A DNA stretch of 60,113 bases from Clostridia bacterium (lineage in GTDB: Bacteria > Bacillota > Clostridia > Christensenellales > QALW01), in contig JAFXDC010000002.1 in assembly GCA_017516345.1 (NCBI GenBank), forward strand, positions 1 to 60,113, in the 5' to 3' direction. Within the stretch, counting starts at the first letter, position 1; every line of letters starts with the position of its first letter. Below, piece after piece: positions 7,522-16,260 of the stretch. A program made the position numbers and the translations under genes. Below the pieces are notes generated by a model. It had not been told where the DNA came from. It searched no databases and saw nothing but the letters and a program-made list of their open reading frames with translations.

Positions 7522-7694
7522 ATCCCCCCCGCTTTTGCTATGTATAAAAACCGCCCAAAAACCCGTTTTTGACATCCTTGCGTTCAATAGGGCAAACTAG
7601 TGAAAAACCCAGCGTTTATGCGTGTTTAAGGCGGTTTGCCCTATTATAACACTAGCCTCTATCCTTCTCACAATTCCAGTTGCTTTCATATATA
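7513..7694. repeat. Module-flanking repeat, copy C
   Basis: This matches 3440-3626 with about 15 differences. It keeps the hairpin, the AAACCGCC/GGCGGTTT inverted repeat and an antisense spoVT 5' end of ten codons. Beyond 7694 the leader part is interrupted by a palindromic insertion and resumes at about 7813-7842 (GTTAGTAT..TGTAAA..GGAGATTATAC). Confidence 0.9.
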
Positions 7695-7710
7695 CATTTC
7701 TCCTTATCAC

Positions 7711-7800
7711 ATTTCGTAGGGGACGGCGCCCTCGACGTCCCGTTTGAAATTTGAACAATCGTTACGGGCTGTCGTGGGCGCCGTCTCCTACCATAAAATT
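7711..7800. mobile_element. Palindromic MITE-like insertion
   Basis: A long imperfect inverted repeat (GTAGGGGACGGCGCC at 7716-7730 against GGCGCCGTCTCCTAC at 7777-7791, extended inward by about 12 bases) has splayed ends CACATTT and AAATTTCAAATCGTG. It splits the leader part of repeat copy C. It has no coding capacity. It looks like a non-autonomous REP/MITE-type element. Confidence 0.65.
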
Positions 7801-7906
7801 TCAAATCGTGATGTTAGTATTTGTAAACTCACGGAGATTATACCGCAGAATTGACTTCTGAACATAATTATGTTATTATCTATTAAACACTTGTCAGGAG
7901 GCGCGT

Positions 7907-8644
7907 ATGAATACTTTTTTGAACGTGTGCTATTGTGAGGAGCATAATCAACATCTTGATATTTATTTACCCGAATGTGAAAGCTTTCCCGTGTTTGTTT
8001 ACTTCCACGGCGGTGGTCTTGAGGCGGGAGATAAGGCACACCAATCCTTATTATACAGATATCTTACCGACCACGGTGTGGCGGTGGTTGCTCCGAATTA
8101 CCGAATGTATCCTGCCGCACATTATCCGGACTTTTTAGTAGATAGCGCAAAAGCAGTCTCCTGGACCTTAAAGAATATAGGCATATACGGAAACGCCACC
8201 GAAATATATGTAGGCGGTAGCTCTGCGGGCGGATATATTTCGCAAATGCTGTGCTTTGATGAATCGTGGCTTTCGGTGCACGAGATAAAGCCTTCCGATA
8301 TTGCGGGGTATGTACATGATGCAGGACAACCCACCTGTCACTTTAACGTGTTGCGTGAGCGAGGAATAGACTCAAGACGAGTTGTCATTGATGAAGCGTC
8401 GCCGCTTTACTACGTTGATGACCGACAAAGCTATTCGCCAATGCTTATCATCGTTTCCGACAATGATATGGAGAATCGTTACGAGCAGACCATGCTGCTT
8501 GTATCCACATTGAAGCATTTTGGCCACACCGAAAATGTAAAGCTTAAGGTTATGCACGGAACACATTGCGCATATATTGGAGCAGTCGATGAGAATGGTG
8601 ACAACGTTTTGGGAAAACTGGTTCTGGAATTAATACATAAGTAA
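7907..8644 (+). CDS. Alpha/beta-hydrolase esterase
   Basis: The 245-aa protein has the oxyanion-hole motif HGGG (about residues 34-37), the nucleophile elbow GGSSAGG (Ser near 104), an acidic residue in SDND and the catalytic His in MHGTHC. This is the layout of the Aes/BD-FAE-type carboxylesterases, which often remove acyl or feruloyl groups from small or plant-cell-wall esters. No signal peptide, so cytoplasmic. Start ATG follows AGGAGG. It lies just outside repeat copy C and may be the ancestral neighbour of spoVT. It ends at a hairpin terminator. Confidence 0.88.
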   Translation: MNTFLNVCYCEEHNQHLDIYLPECESFPVFVYFHGGGLEAGDKAHQSLLYRYLTDHGVAVVAPNYRMYPAAHYPDFLVDSAKAVSWTLKNIGIYGNATEIYVGGSSAGGYISQMLCFDESWLSVHEIKPSDIAGYVHDAGQPTCHFNVLRERGIDSRRVVIDEASPLYYVDDRQSYSPMLIIVSDNDMENRYEQTMLLVSTLKHFGHTENVKLKVMHGTHCAYIGAVDENGDNVLGKLVLELIHK

Positions 8645-8654
8645 AAAAGGGCTC

Positions 8655-8690
8655 AGCGGAGTGAATTTCACTCCGCTGTTGTTTTATGCT
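8655..8690 (+). terminator. Terminator after esterase
   Basis: AGCGGAGTG (8655-8663) pairs with CACTCCGCT (8669-8677), followed by GTTGTTTTATG. Confidence 0.7.
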
Positions 8691-8786
8691 TTTTAATTAT
8701 GCAGTGCCGGGCACCGAGGGCTTGTAAACAGGCGTCAAGGTATGAGGCTGTTTTTCGATATCAGCCGGCGCCATTTACATTTATTA

Positions 8787-8815
8787 TTGCAATTGATCAA
8801 ATATTATGTTAAACT
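8787..8815 (+). promoter_or_regulatory. Possible promoter of the sigma-like gene
   Basis: TTGCAA (8787-8792), 17 bases, TAAACT (8810-8815). It is the only sigma-A-like pair in the 222-base gap after the esterase. Confidence 0.4.
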
Positions 8816-8866
8816 ATCAACGTCATAGAAGCAGGACCTATTTTGGATATCGTAAGGAGAAAAGCA

Positions 8867-9199
8867 ATGCTTTTTATAAGCGTAGAGGATTTTTACGACA
8901 AAGCAAAAAACGAGCAACGTCTGACAAGGGAGCAGGAGAAGAGACTTTATCTAAAAATGAGGGCGGGGGAGGGCGAGGCAAGGGTGCTTTTACTGAAAAG
9001 CTATCTTCCCTTTATTGCTTCCTTTATTAAAAGATCGCCCGAGAGCATCCGCACGCTGGACACGGTCTACCGTTGTATAGCGGCGCTTGAGCGGTGTGCA
9101 GACGGCTTTGATTTCTCTCAGGACTTCGAGAGCTTTGTGCACCGTCTATCATTTTATCTGAGAAGCTGTATAGTGGGTGCTATAGCGGATAAGAACTGA
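8867..9199 (+). CDS. Small sigma-70 region 1.2/2-like protein
   Basis: The 110-aa protein resembles the beginning of a sigma-70 factor: LTREQEKRLYLKMRAGEGEAR with LLLKSYLPFIASFIK matches the helices of regions 1.2-2.1, and LDTVYRCIAALERCADGFDF matches the region 2.2 core-binding helix. There is no region 2.4/3/4, so it cannot recognise a promoter by itself. It may be a decayed sigma factor or a partner that works with a second subunit. The start at 8867 is set by AAGGAG eight bases upstream; a TTG at 8843 is also in frame. Confidence 0.6.
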   Translation: MLFISVEDFYDKAKNEQRLTREQEKRLYLKMRAGEGEARVLLLKSYLPFIASFIKRSPESIRTLDTVYRCIAALERCADGFDFSQDFESFVHRLSFYLRSCIVGAIADKN

Positions 9200-9274
9200 G
9201 GTATTTCTGATGCATTTACAGACAAAGGCGTTTAATATGACTTTATATTATAAAAAACGATTGGAGGATGTAAT

Positions 9275-9964
9275 ATGAAGCGTTCCGAGATAAATAAGGC
9301 TTTAAGGGAGCTTGAGGCAATGTGTCAAAGGTATAATTGCTATCTGCCGCCGTTTTGTCACTTTACCCCCGAGCAGTGGCAGCACTTGGGCCATGAATAC
9401 GATGAGGTAAGGGATTGCATGCTGGGTTGGGACATCACCGACTACGGTCTGGGGAATTTTGACAAGGTGGGCTTTTCTCTCATCACCATCCGTAACGGCA
9501 ATAATAATAACAAGGAAAAATACCCCAAGACCTATGCTGAAAAGCTGTTGTTTTTAAAGGAGGGGCAGTATGCTCCGAACCATTTCCATTGGAGTAAGAC
9601 AGAGGATATTATAAACCGCGGTGGCGGTAACGTGCTTATCCGTGTTTATAATTCTCTTGAAAATGAGGAGATAGATTACTGCTCCGACGTAACGGTGCAT
9701 ACCGACGGAAGGACCTATACCGTGCCCGCAGGCACCCGGGTGCGCCTTACACCGGGAGAAAGCATACACGTCCAACGGCTTTTGTATCATGATTTTACCG
9801 TCGAGGTGGGCACGGGAGACGTGCTTCTGGGAGAGGTCAGTCAGTGTAACGACGACAATACCGACAACCGCTTTAACCCGCCCGTTGGAAGATTTCCCAA
9901 GATCGAGGAGGATGAGTCGCCTTACCGTCTGCTGTGCAACGAGTACCCAAAAGCAAAGGATTAG
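9275..9964 (+). CDS. D-lyxose ketol-isomerase
   Basis: The 229-aa cupin protein matches the D-lyxose isomerase family (DUF1498; EC 5.3.1.15, D-lyxose to D-xylulose). Metal-binding residues are visible in NHFHWSKTED (two His and Glu near residues 108-116) and a later His in the second cupin half (VQRLLYHDF). The length fits the family. Start ATG follows TTGGAGG. It feeds pentoses into the pentose phosphate route and also acts on mannose in some homologues. It stands alone, without a kinase or transporter next to it. Confidence 0.88.
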   Translation: MKRSEINKALRELEAMCQRYNCYLPPFCHFTPEQWQHLGHEYDEVRDCMLGWDITDYGLGNFDKVGFSLITIRNGNNNNKEKYPKTYAEKLLFLKEGQYAPNHFHWSKTEDIINRGGGNVLIRVYNSLENEEIDYCSDVTVHTDGRTYTVPAGTRVRLTPGESIHVQRLLYHDFTVEVGTGDVLLGEVSQCNDDNTDNRFNPPVGRFPKIEEDESPYRLLCNEYPKAKD

Positions 9965-10015
9965 TTAAGATTAGCCTGTACAAGGGCAAATGCTTGCCGT
10001 AACGGCTCCGAAAAG

Positions 10016-10044
10016 TTGACAAAAATTGCTCTTCGTGATACCAT
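10016..10044 (+). promoter_or_regulatory. Possible promoter of the cation exchanger
   Basis: TTGACA (10016-10021), 17 bases, TACCAT (10039-10044). The -35 is consensus and the -10 weak. I looked for a metal riboswitch between here and the gene and saw none. Confidence 0.45.
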
Positions 10045-10090
10045 ACACCCTTGTTGAGACGTCACCTTTTTGGTGGCAATGGGAGGAAAT

Positions 10091-11029
10091 ATGGAATATA
10101 TTTTATTGATAGTCGGTTTTGTTTTATTGGTTAAGGGTGCGGATTTTTTTGTTGACGGTGCATCCTCCATTGCGGGAAAGCTCAAGGTGCCATCCCTTAT
10201 TATAGGTCTTACCGTGGTCTCCATGGGAACAAGCCTACCCGAGGCGGCGGTCAGCATCTCTGCAAGCATTAGCGGAAACAATGCCATTTCGCTTGGAAAC
10301 GTGATAGGCTCAAATATGTTCAACCTTCTTATGGTGGTGGGCGTATCCTGCATGATCTTGCCCATTGTTACCGACAAGGAGATAATAAAAAGAGATATGC
10401 CCATAGGCATTGCGATAACGGGCGCTCTCTGCCTTATGCTGCTTGACGGTGAGCTCAGCCGTATCGATGCCGCAATTCTGCTCGTGCTCTTTGCAGGATA
10501 TATGTTTATCCTTATCAGAAGCGCTCTTAAAAATCGCGTAGAGGCTCCCGAGCAAAAGGTAATGTCATGGACAAAAAGCCTGGTGTTTACGCTTGTAGGC
10601 GTTGCCGCAATAATAGGCGGCGGTCAGCTGGTGGTGGAAAACGCCAAAATAATAGCCGCAAATCTCGGTATGGGGGAGACCCTCATCGGTCTTACCGTGG
10701 TTGCAATAGGTACCTCGCTTCCCGAGCTTGTAACCTCCATCGTTGCCGCTAAAAAGGGCGAGTCCGGAATTGCAATGGGTAACGTGGTAGGCTCAAATAT
10801 CTTCAATATCCTCTTTATTTTGGGTATGGCGGGACTTATAAAGCCAATGACTGCGGAAAACACCTTCTTTATAGATACCGGCATCCTTATCGCAGTCTCG
10901 GTAATGATGCTGATATTTGCCTTCACAAAAAGAAAGACAAACAGAATAGAGGGTGCGACCGCGGTGATAGTCTATATTGCCTATACAGCATATATCATAA
11001 TGAGGACATTCCATATCTGGATATTTTGA
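10091..11029 (+). CDS. Calcium/sodium antiporter (CaCA family, YrbG-like)
   Basis: The 312-aa inner-membrane protein has two homologous halves of about five membrane segments each. Each half has the alpha-repeat signature: GTSLPEA with GNVIGSNMFN in the first, GTSLPEL with GNVVGSNIFN in the second. These are the ion-coordinating loops of K+-independent Na+/Ca2+ exchangers. Start ATG 10091 follows GGGAGGAAAT; a TTG at 10070 is in frame but has no ribosome binding site. It likely exports calcium. Monocistronic, with a bidirectional terminator after it. Confidence 0.93.
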   Translation: MEYILLIVGFVLLVKGADFFVDGASSIAGKLKVPSLIIGLTVVSMGTSLPEAAVSISASISGNNAISLGNVIGSNMFNLLMVVGVSCMILPIVTDKEIIKRDMPIGIAITGALCLMLLDGELSRIDAAILLVLFAGYMFILIRSALKNRVEAPEQKVMSWTKSLVFTLVGVAAIIGGGQLVVENAKIIAANLGMGETLIGLTVVAIGTSLPELVTSIVAAKKGESGIAMGNVVGSNIFNILFILGMAGLIKPMTAENTFFIDTGILIAVSVMMLIFAFTKRKTNRIEGATAVIVYIAYTAYIIMRTFHIWIF

Positions 11030-11040
11030 TCAATACAATA

Positions 11041-11070
11041 AAAAGCAGATGCGCAGCATCTGCTTTTTTA
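11041..11070. terminator. Bidirectional terminator
   Basis: AAAAGCAGATGC and GCATCTGCTTTT pair around GCA, with A-run and T-run on either side. It serves the antiporter on the plus strand and the MFS gene on the minus strand. Confidence 0.85.
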
Positions 11071-11086
11071 GTATTAACAGTATTTG

Positions 11087-12313
11087 TTACGGCTTTTTTA
11101 TGCTTAAATTCAATCCCAATGCCAAAACCGCAAGGGCCAGAAGCATTATAAATGAATATACAAAGCTTCCGCTTGAAATGTAAAGGCTGTTGCTTACCAT
11201 GGCGATAAGGGTGGCGCCTATAAGGTGGAAAAGAGCAATGCCGTAGTTAAGGGAGAAGTGCTTCTGCCCATAGAAGGTGGCGGTGAATGCCGAAGCCACG
11301 GTGGGGCAGGAGCCATAGGACAGACCTGAGAGACACAGGCCGACTATGCATAATGGGAGAGAGCCCACAGATACCGCAATTAAAGTAATGCCCGCGGCAA
11401 ATATGGTAAGCACGTTTGAGGCTATCATGGTAAAGCGTCTGCCCATAATGTCGTATACTGCGCCCGTCAGGATCCTTCCAAAGCCGTTACAAACAGAAAG
11501 CACACCGACAAGGGTGGTGGCAAGTGCGGGAGCCGCATCTACGGAGAGCATAAGGTCGCGTGCAAAGCTTATCACCGAGTTGCCCACCGCCGTAATAAAG
11601 GCAATGCATACAAATGCGCGCCAGAAGGTGAAGCTCTTGACCATCTCGAGTGTGGTATAATCCCTTGCCTCGAAGCTCTCCTGCTTTTTTGCCGTCCTTG
11701 CGGGCTTGGGCGCGGGAAGCTGTGTGTCGGGAGAGGGAGCACGAAGCACGAGGCTTGCGCAGATTATCACCGTCGCAAGCAGAATGCCAAGAGCGATAAA
11801 GGTCTTTTGCGCGCCCATCGCGGGATACTCAAAAAGGCCGCTTATCACGTTGCCCATCAAAAGAGTGCTGACCCCGAAGCCCATCATAAGACAACCCGAG
11901 CAAAGTCCCTTCTTGTCGGGGAACCATGCGTTCACGGTGGATATTATCACGTTGTACGATATTCCTATTCCGCTTCCCGCTATCAGGGCATACCCAACGT
12001 ATAAAAGGGGAAGGGTATCCTTGGTCAAAAGACCTGTAAGAATGAAGCCGGCACCGGTCAGTACACCGGAAATTATCAGGGAAAAGCGTACTCCGCGCTT
12101 TTTACAGATAAGACTTCCTATAAAAGCACCTATGCAGAAAAAGCACATGGTAAGGGTGAAATTTAATGCAAGTGCTGAGTCCTCCCAGCCAAAGGCTTCC
12201 TTAAGCGGTACCTTTAGTATGCTCCAGGCGTAAAGCACTCCCATGAACAGCATGGCAAAAACGCCTACACCAAGGTATAGCCAACGCTTGTTTAGTTCTT
12301 TTAATGAATTCAT
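11087..12313 (-). CDS. OFA-family MFS transporter
   Basis: The 408-aa protein has twelve predicted membrane segments and the N-terminal signature RWLYLGVGVFAMLFMGVLYAW of the oxalate/formate antiporter branch of the major facilitator superfamily. A short cytoplasmic loop rich in Pro, Ala and Lys separates segments 6 and 7. Such proteins exchange small carboxylates. The actual substrate cannot be told from sequence. Formate exchange would be attractive in an anaerobe, but no formate gene is nearby. Start ATG follows AAAGGAG. Confidence 0.88.
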   Translation of the reverse strand: MNSLKELNKRWLYLGVGVFAMLFMGVLYAWSILKVPLKEAFGWEDSALALNFTLTMCFFCIGAFIGSLICKKRGVRFSLIISGVLTGAGFILTGLLTKDTLPLLYVGYALIAGSGIGISYNVIISTVNAWFPDKKGLCSGCLMMGFGVSTLLMGNVISGLFEYPAMGAQKTFIALGILLATVIICASLVLRAPSPDTQLPAPKPARTAKKQESFEARDYTTLEMVKSFTFWRAFVCIAFITAVGNSVISFARDLMLSVDAAPALATTLVGVLSVCNGFGRILTGAVYDIMGRRFTMIASNVLTIFAAGITLIAVSVGSLPLCIVGLCLSGLSYGSCPTVASAFTATFYGQKHFSLNYGIALFHLIGATLIAMVSNSLYISSGSFVYSFIMLLALAVLALGLNLSIKKP

Positions 12314-12424
12314 AACGGTTCTCCTTTGGGGAATTGCAATAATAATAGCACATTTTCGTTATTTTTACAACATAATATTTGTTTTCTGCATCTTATGTTA
12401 ATGCTTTTCTTTTTATATTTAATA

Positions 12425-12433
12425 TGATATAAT
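12425..12433 (+). promoter_or_regulatory. Extended -10 promoter of the acylation-like cluster
   Basis: TGATATAAT matches TGN-TATAAT. The -35 position holds only TTTTCT. It lies 55 bases before the lipoprotein start. Confidence 0.4.
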
Positions 12434-12488
12434 CATCTTATCAATATAATCATGGTGTTGACACGATCATTTTGTCAAGGAGTTAAAA

Positions 12489-14456
12489 ATGCGTCTTAAT
12501 AAAGCCTCAGCTTTGGCGGTACTCGCCATAATAGTCCTTACCTTTACCTCGTGCATAGTGGCAAACGATGGCGGAGAAGGAAAGGCGGATAAAAACTATA
12601 TAAACGTCTCTATCCAAAAGGGGGATGGCTACACCGTTACTCAGGGCGTGCAAAGCGTGCTATCGGGCAGTGACGTCAAGTTTACAGTCATCCCGAAGCA
12701 GGGCTACAGTATACTTGATTTTTCTTACAGTGACTATCAGTATCTTGGGGATAATGTCTATCTGTTTAAAAATATGCGCTATCCAACCGTTATAGAGGTG
12801 TATTGCGCCATCAACAACGTAACCGACCCTCCAACGCAGGTACCGACCCCGAGCGCGGATCAGACCCCCGAGTCAACGCCTACCGTCGAGGTGACCGTTA
12901 CTCCCGCGCCCACTCCGACCAAGCCAAACGGCACGGTAAGACCTTCCGAGATACCTACCAAGCTTCCTGAGCTTAACCTGGATATCGATGCCGCAATCAA
13001 GGATGAGGGGCTTGTAAACAGTATCATCTATTGCTTTAATGGGGGAGAGTACGTAAACTCTCAGGGCGTTACCATGATGCAGACCTGGGCAAACACCTCC
13101 CATCATCAAAGGATCAATACCTATAACGTGGAGGCAAATCTTAAAAAGGACGGACATACCCTGATAGGCTGGAACACCAAGCCCGACGGAAGCGGGGTGC
13201 ACGTAAGCCTGGGAAGCCGCTGTACGCTCAATACGCAGGGCGCTACCGTGCTTTATGCAAGCTGGGTAAAATGGAGCAATGCCTCGGATTTTACCTACAC
13301 CGCAAGCGGAGGAAACGCATATATAACCGGCTACAGCGGTAGCGACGCGGTGCTCAGTATCCCCGCCGAGCTTGACGGATATAAGGTCACCCGCATAAAA
13401 AGCGGCGCCGTCACGGGGGCAAAATGTCAGAAGGTGGTGTTCCCCTCAAGCATTAAGACGGTGGACTCCAAGGCATTTAAGGATTGCTCCATCACCACCC
13501 TGCATTTCTTTGATACCGTAAAGAGCATGGAGGATGACTCATTTTACGATTGCCCCGATTTTTCCACCCTCTACATCAATCAGCTCAAGCCGCCCGTATA
13601 CATAACAGGTAACGGAAAGGTGGAGGCGTATGATTCCCTTATTCTTTCAAAGAAAAAAAGCGTGGTGTTCTTTGCGGGCTCGTCTGTGCTTTACGGAATA
13701 GATGCCTACAGAGCCGCAGAGCAGTTCAAGGATACCGAGTACGACGTTATAAACCTTGGCTGGACCGCACCGCGAAACGCGCTGTTTCAGGTGCTTATAA
13801 TCACAGAGCTTCTTAATGAGGGAGACGTGTTCCTGCACGCTCCGGAGTATATCAGTAGCTGTCACTTTATGCGAAGCATAGGCATGGGCGGCTCGGCATG
13901 GCAGATATTGGACTGCAACCTTGATCTGTTTTCCTACGTTGATATAAGAAAGCTTCCAAAGGCGATATCCAGCTTTTGCACCTTTACCAACACAAAGGAT
14001 AATGCAAAAAAGACCTATACCTACGATCACTATTGCTCCAGCATGGATTATCTTGGCTATAAGTGCTCGGATAGGCCGGTCATCCGCAAGGAGTCCTGGG
14101 CACCCGACGGAGAGTGCAAGATATCCGCTTCCATCATAACCGACGTAAGCCTTGAACGCCTCGGCGAGCTTTATTCCAATATAGAAAAGCGCGGCGCTAC
14201 GGTCTATCTTTCCTATCCGCCAATAAATCAGAACTATATTCATAAGGATTACCTGACACCGCAGTCCCGTCAGGGCTTCGTGGACAGGTTTGAAATGCTT
14301 GGACGTCCAATTTTGGGCAGCCCGGAGGATTTCTTCTATAACGGCTCGTATTTTCACGATACCGAGTATCATCTTGTCACCAAGGGTGCACAGGAGCACA
14401 CCGATAAGATCACCGCAATGCTTAAAGCCCGGATGCAGACGGACGGACTTATCTGA
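12489..14456 (+). CDS. Lipoprotein with InlB-like, leucine-rich and SGNH/AlgJ-like domains
   Basis: The 655-aa protein is a lipoprotein (lipobox ending at Cys22). Next come a beta-rich segment, a Pro/Thr-rich linker (about 112-155), a Listeria-Bacteroides InlB-type repeat (about 185-260, GWNTKPDGSG...LYASW) and a BspA-like LRR_5 stretch (about 268-365). The last 280 residues are SGNH/AlgJ-like, opening with FFAGSSVLYG. It lies first in an operon with an MBOAT O-acyltransferase and a second SGNH protein, so it may receive an acyl group on the cell surface or bind the target polymer. A Ser is present in GSS, but a clear Asp-X-X-His dyad is less certain (DTEYH). The fusion of adhesin-type domains to an acyl-transfer domain is unusual. 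Confidence 0.75.
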   Translation: MRLNKASALAVLAIIVLTFTSCIVANDGGEGKADKNYINVSIQKGDGYTVTQGVQSVLSGSDVKFTVIPKQGYSILDFSYSDYQYLGDNVYLFKNMRYPTVIEVYCAINNVTDPPTQVPTPSADQTPESTPTVEVTVTPAPTPTKPNGTVRPSEIPTKLPELNLDIDAAIKDEGLVNSIIYCFNGGEYVNSQGVTMMQTWANTSHHQRINTYNVEANLKKDGHTLIGWNTKPDGSGVHVSLGSRCTLNTQGATVLYASWVKWSNASDFTYTASGGNAYITGYSGSDAVLSIPAELDGYKVTRIKSGAVTGAKCQKVVFPSSIKTVDSKAFKDCSITTLHFFDTVKSMEDDSFYDCPDFSTLYINQLKPPVYITGNGKVEAYDSLILSKKKSVVFFAGSSVLYGIDAYRAAEQFKDTEYDVINLGWTAPRNALFQVLIITELLNEGDVFLHAPEYISSCHFMRSIGMGGSAWQILDCNLDLFSYVDIRKLPKAISSFCTFTNTKDNAKKTYTYDHYCSSMDYLGYKCSDRPVIRKESWAPDGECKISASIITDVSLERLGELYSNIEKRGATVYLSYPPINQNYIHKDYLTPQSRQGFVDRFEMLGRPILGSPEDFFYNGSYFHDTEYHLVTKGAQEHTDKITAMLKARMQTDGLI

Positions 14457-14519
14457 CAAGACTCGGTGCAAACCGGCATAAAAATACTAAGAAAGGTATC
14501 ACCACGGTGATGTTTCAAA

Positions 14520-14765
14520 ATGGAAAGTGTGATATTTGACAGCCCCGTGCTGCTTATAATGCTGCTCATTGCCGCAATAATGTGGCTCTGGTCGGTAAAA
14601 ATAAAGGGTAAGGCGCTTGCGATAGCGGCGTATCTTCTTGCCCTTTTGGTGCTTGTCCTGGGCGCTCTTTTGGGCGCGGGATATAATGAGCTTATTATAA
14701 TATCCCTTCTGTTTGCCCTTGGCGGCATAATAACCTATAACGGTAATAAGGAGGCGGAGAAATGA
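14520..14765 (+). CDS. Small membrane protein before the MBOAT gene
   Basis: The 81-aa protein is almost entirely hydrophobic, with two or three membrane segments and a short charged tail (NGNKEAEK). I recognise no family. Its stop overlaps the ATG of the MBOAT gene (ATGA), so it is translationally coupled and probably part of the same membrane complex, like the small accessory proteins of the Dlt system. The ribosome binding site is weak. Confidence 0.65.
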   Translation: MESVIFDSPVLLIMLLIAAIMWLWSVKIKGKALAIAAYLLALLVLVLGALLGAGYNELIIISLLFALGGIITYNGNKEAEK

Positions 14766-16246
14766 ATTTTAATTCCTTTGAATTTTTGGTCTTCTTTCCC
14801 ATAGTCTTCCTGCTTTATTACGTTTTGCCCCATAAGCTGCGTCCTGCAATGCTGCTCTTGGCAAGCTATTACTTTTATATGTCATGGAACCCCGAGCTCG
14901 TATTTCTTATCCTGGGTACCACCGTCATATCCTATTTTGCAGGTATTATAATAGATAAATACCGTCAAAAAAAGCTTTTAAGCAAGGCTTGTCTTGTAAT
15001 AGCTGTAGGAACAAGCCTTGCAGTGCTGTTTTTCTTTAAGTACTTTAATTTCGTTGCGGATACCGCTGCAGATGTTGCAAACCTCTTTGGCGCGAACGTA
15101 TCATGGACCGCGATAAACGTGATACTGCCTGTTGGTATATCCTTTTATACCTTTCAGACCCTTTCCTACGTTATCGATATCTACCGTAACACCTGCAGGG
15201 TGGAGAAAAACTTCGGGTATTACGCCCTTTTCGTCTCCTTCTTCCCTCAGCTTGTTGCGGGCCCCATCGAGCGCCCCGAGAACCTGATCCCTCAGCTCAG
15301 GGAAGGGCATAAGCTTGATGCTGAAAATATACGAAGCGGTCTGCGCCTTATGGCCATCGGCTTCTTTAAGAAGATAGTTATCGCCGACGGAGTGTCTGCC
15401 ATAGTGGATAAGGTATATAATGCTCCCGATCAGGCAAACGGACTGTCTCTTGTGATCGCCACGGTGCTCTTTTCCGTTCAGATATACGGCGATTTTTCCG
15501 GATATACCGATATCGCAATAGGATGCGCCCGCATGATGGGCATACGCCTTATGAAAAACTTCAACCGCCCCTATACTGCGCAGACCATAAAGGAGTTTTG
15601 GGGAAGATGGCACATCAGTCTTTCCACCTGGTTCAGAGATTATCTCTATATTCCTCTTGGCGGAAACCGCAAAGGGGAGGCTCGCAAGCTCTTGAACGTG
15701 TTTATAGTTTTTTTGGTCAGCGGCATATGGCACGGTGCGGCAATGACCTTCATTTTGTGGGGAATGCTTCATGGCCTATATAGAGTGGTGGAGGATGTCC
15801 TGGCACCGCATATAAGGAGCTTTTATAAAAAACGAAGCATCGACCCAAGCAACGAGGGACTAGTACTCTTCAGAAGGATACGCACCTTTGTCTTGGTTGC
15901 CTTTGCATGGATATTTTTCCGTGCCAACAGCACCGAGGAGCTTTGGGTGCTGCTGGGTAAGCTTTTTACCGATTGGTCCCTTGCTCCCGACTTTTTCGCA
16001 ACCACCCTCAGCAGTATAGGACTTGATTGGCTTACCGTATTAAGGATAGCGGTCTCGGTAATAACGTTAGTGTATATCCACAGGATCATGCCCGACAACA
16101 CTTACCCCGCTATGCCGACAACCCAAAAGCGCTCGGGTCTTGTTCAAAAGCTTGCAATGGTATTTTTGGTGCTCGCAATAGCCCTTGGTTGGATAATGCT
16201 GCTTTCCAATAATCAGACTAGCAGCTTCATCTATTTTCAGTTTTAA
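14762..16246 (+). CDS. MBOAT-family O-acyltransferase (AlgI/DltB-like)
   Basis: The 494-aa protein is a membrane-bound O-acyltransferase with ten or more membrane segments. The catalytic His is in GIWHGA at about residue 324. A second conserved block, WGRWHISLSTWFRDYLY, lies near residue 281. The N-terminus, FNSFEFLVFFPIVFLLYY, is typical of AlgI-type proteins. It would carry acyl groups across the membrane and hand them to an SGNH partner that modifies an extracellular polysaccharide or wall polymer. It overlaps the small membrane protein upstream and is 14 bases from the next SGNH gene. Confidence 0.95.
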   Translation: MNFNSFEFLVFFPIVFLLYYVLPHKLRPAMLLLASYYFYMSWNPELVFLILGTTVISYFAGIIIDKYRQKKLLSKACLVIAVGTSLAVLFFFKYFNFVADTAADVANLFGANVSWTAINVILPVGISFYTFQTLSYVIDIYRNTCRVEKNFGYYALFVSFFPQLVAGPIERPENLIPQLREGHKLDAENIRSGLRLMAIGFFKKIVIADGVSAIVDKVYNAPDQANGLSLVIATVLFSVQIYGDFSGYTDIAIGCARMMGIRLMKNFNRPYTAQTIKEFWGRWHISLSTWFRDYLYIPLGGNRKGEARKLLNVFIVFLVSGIWHGAAMTFILWGMLHGLYRVVEDVLAPHIRSFYKKRSIDPSNEGLVLFRRIRTFVLVAFAWIFFRANSTEELWVLLGKLFTDWSLAPDFFATTLSSIGLDWLTVLRIAVSVITLVYIHRIMPDNTYPAMPTTQKRSGLVQKLAMVFLVLAIALGWIMLLSNNQTSSFIYFQF

Positions 16247-16260
16247 AGGAGGTAAGATAA

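Noticed and set aside
9990-10090. Manganese or magnesium riboswitch before the cation exchanger
   Set aside because: The region is short and I could not find conserved motifs of the known metal riboswitches.
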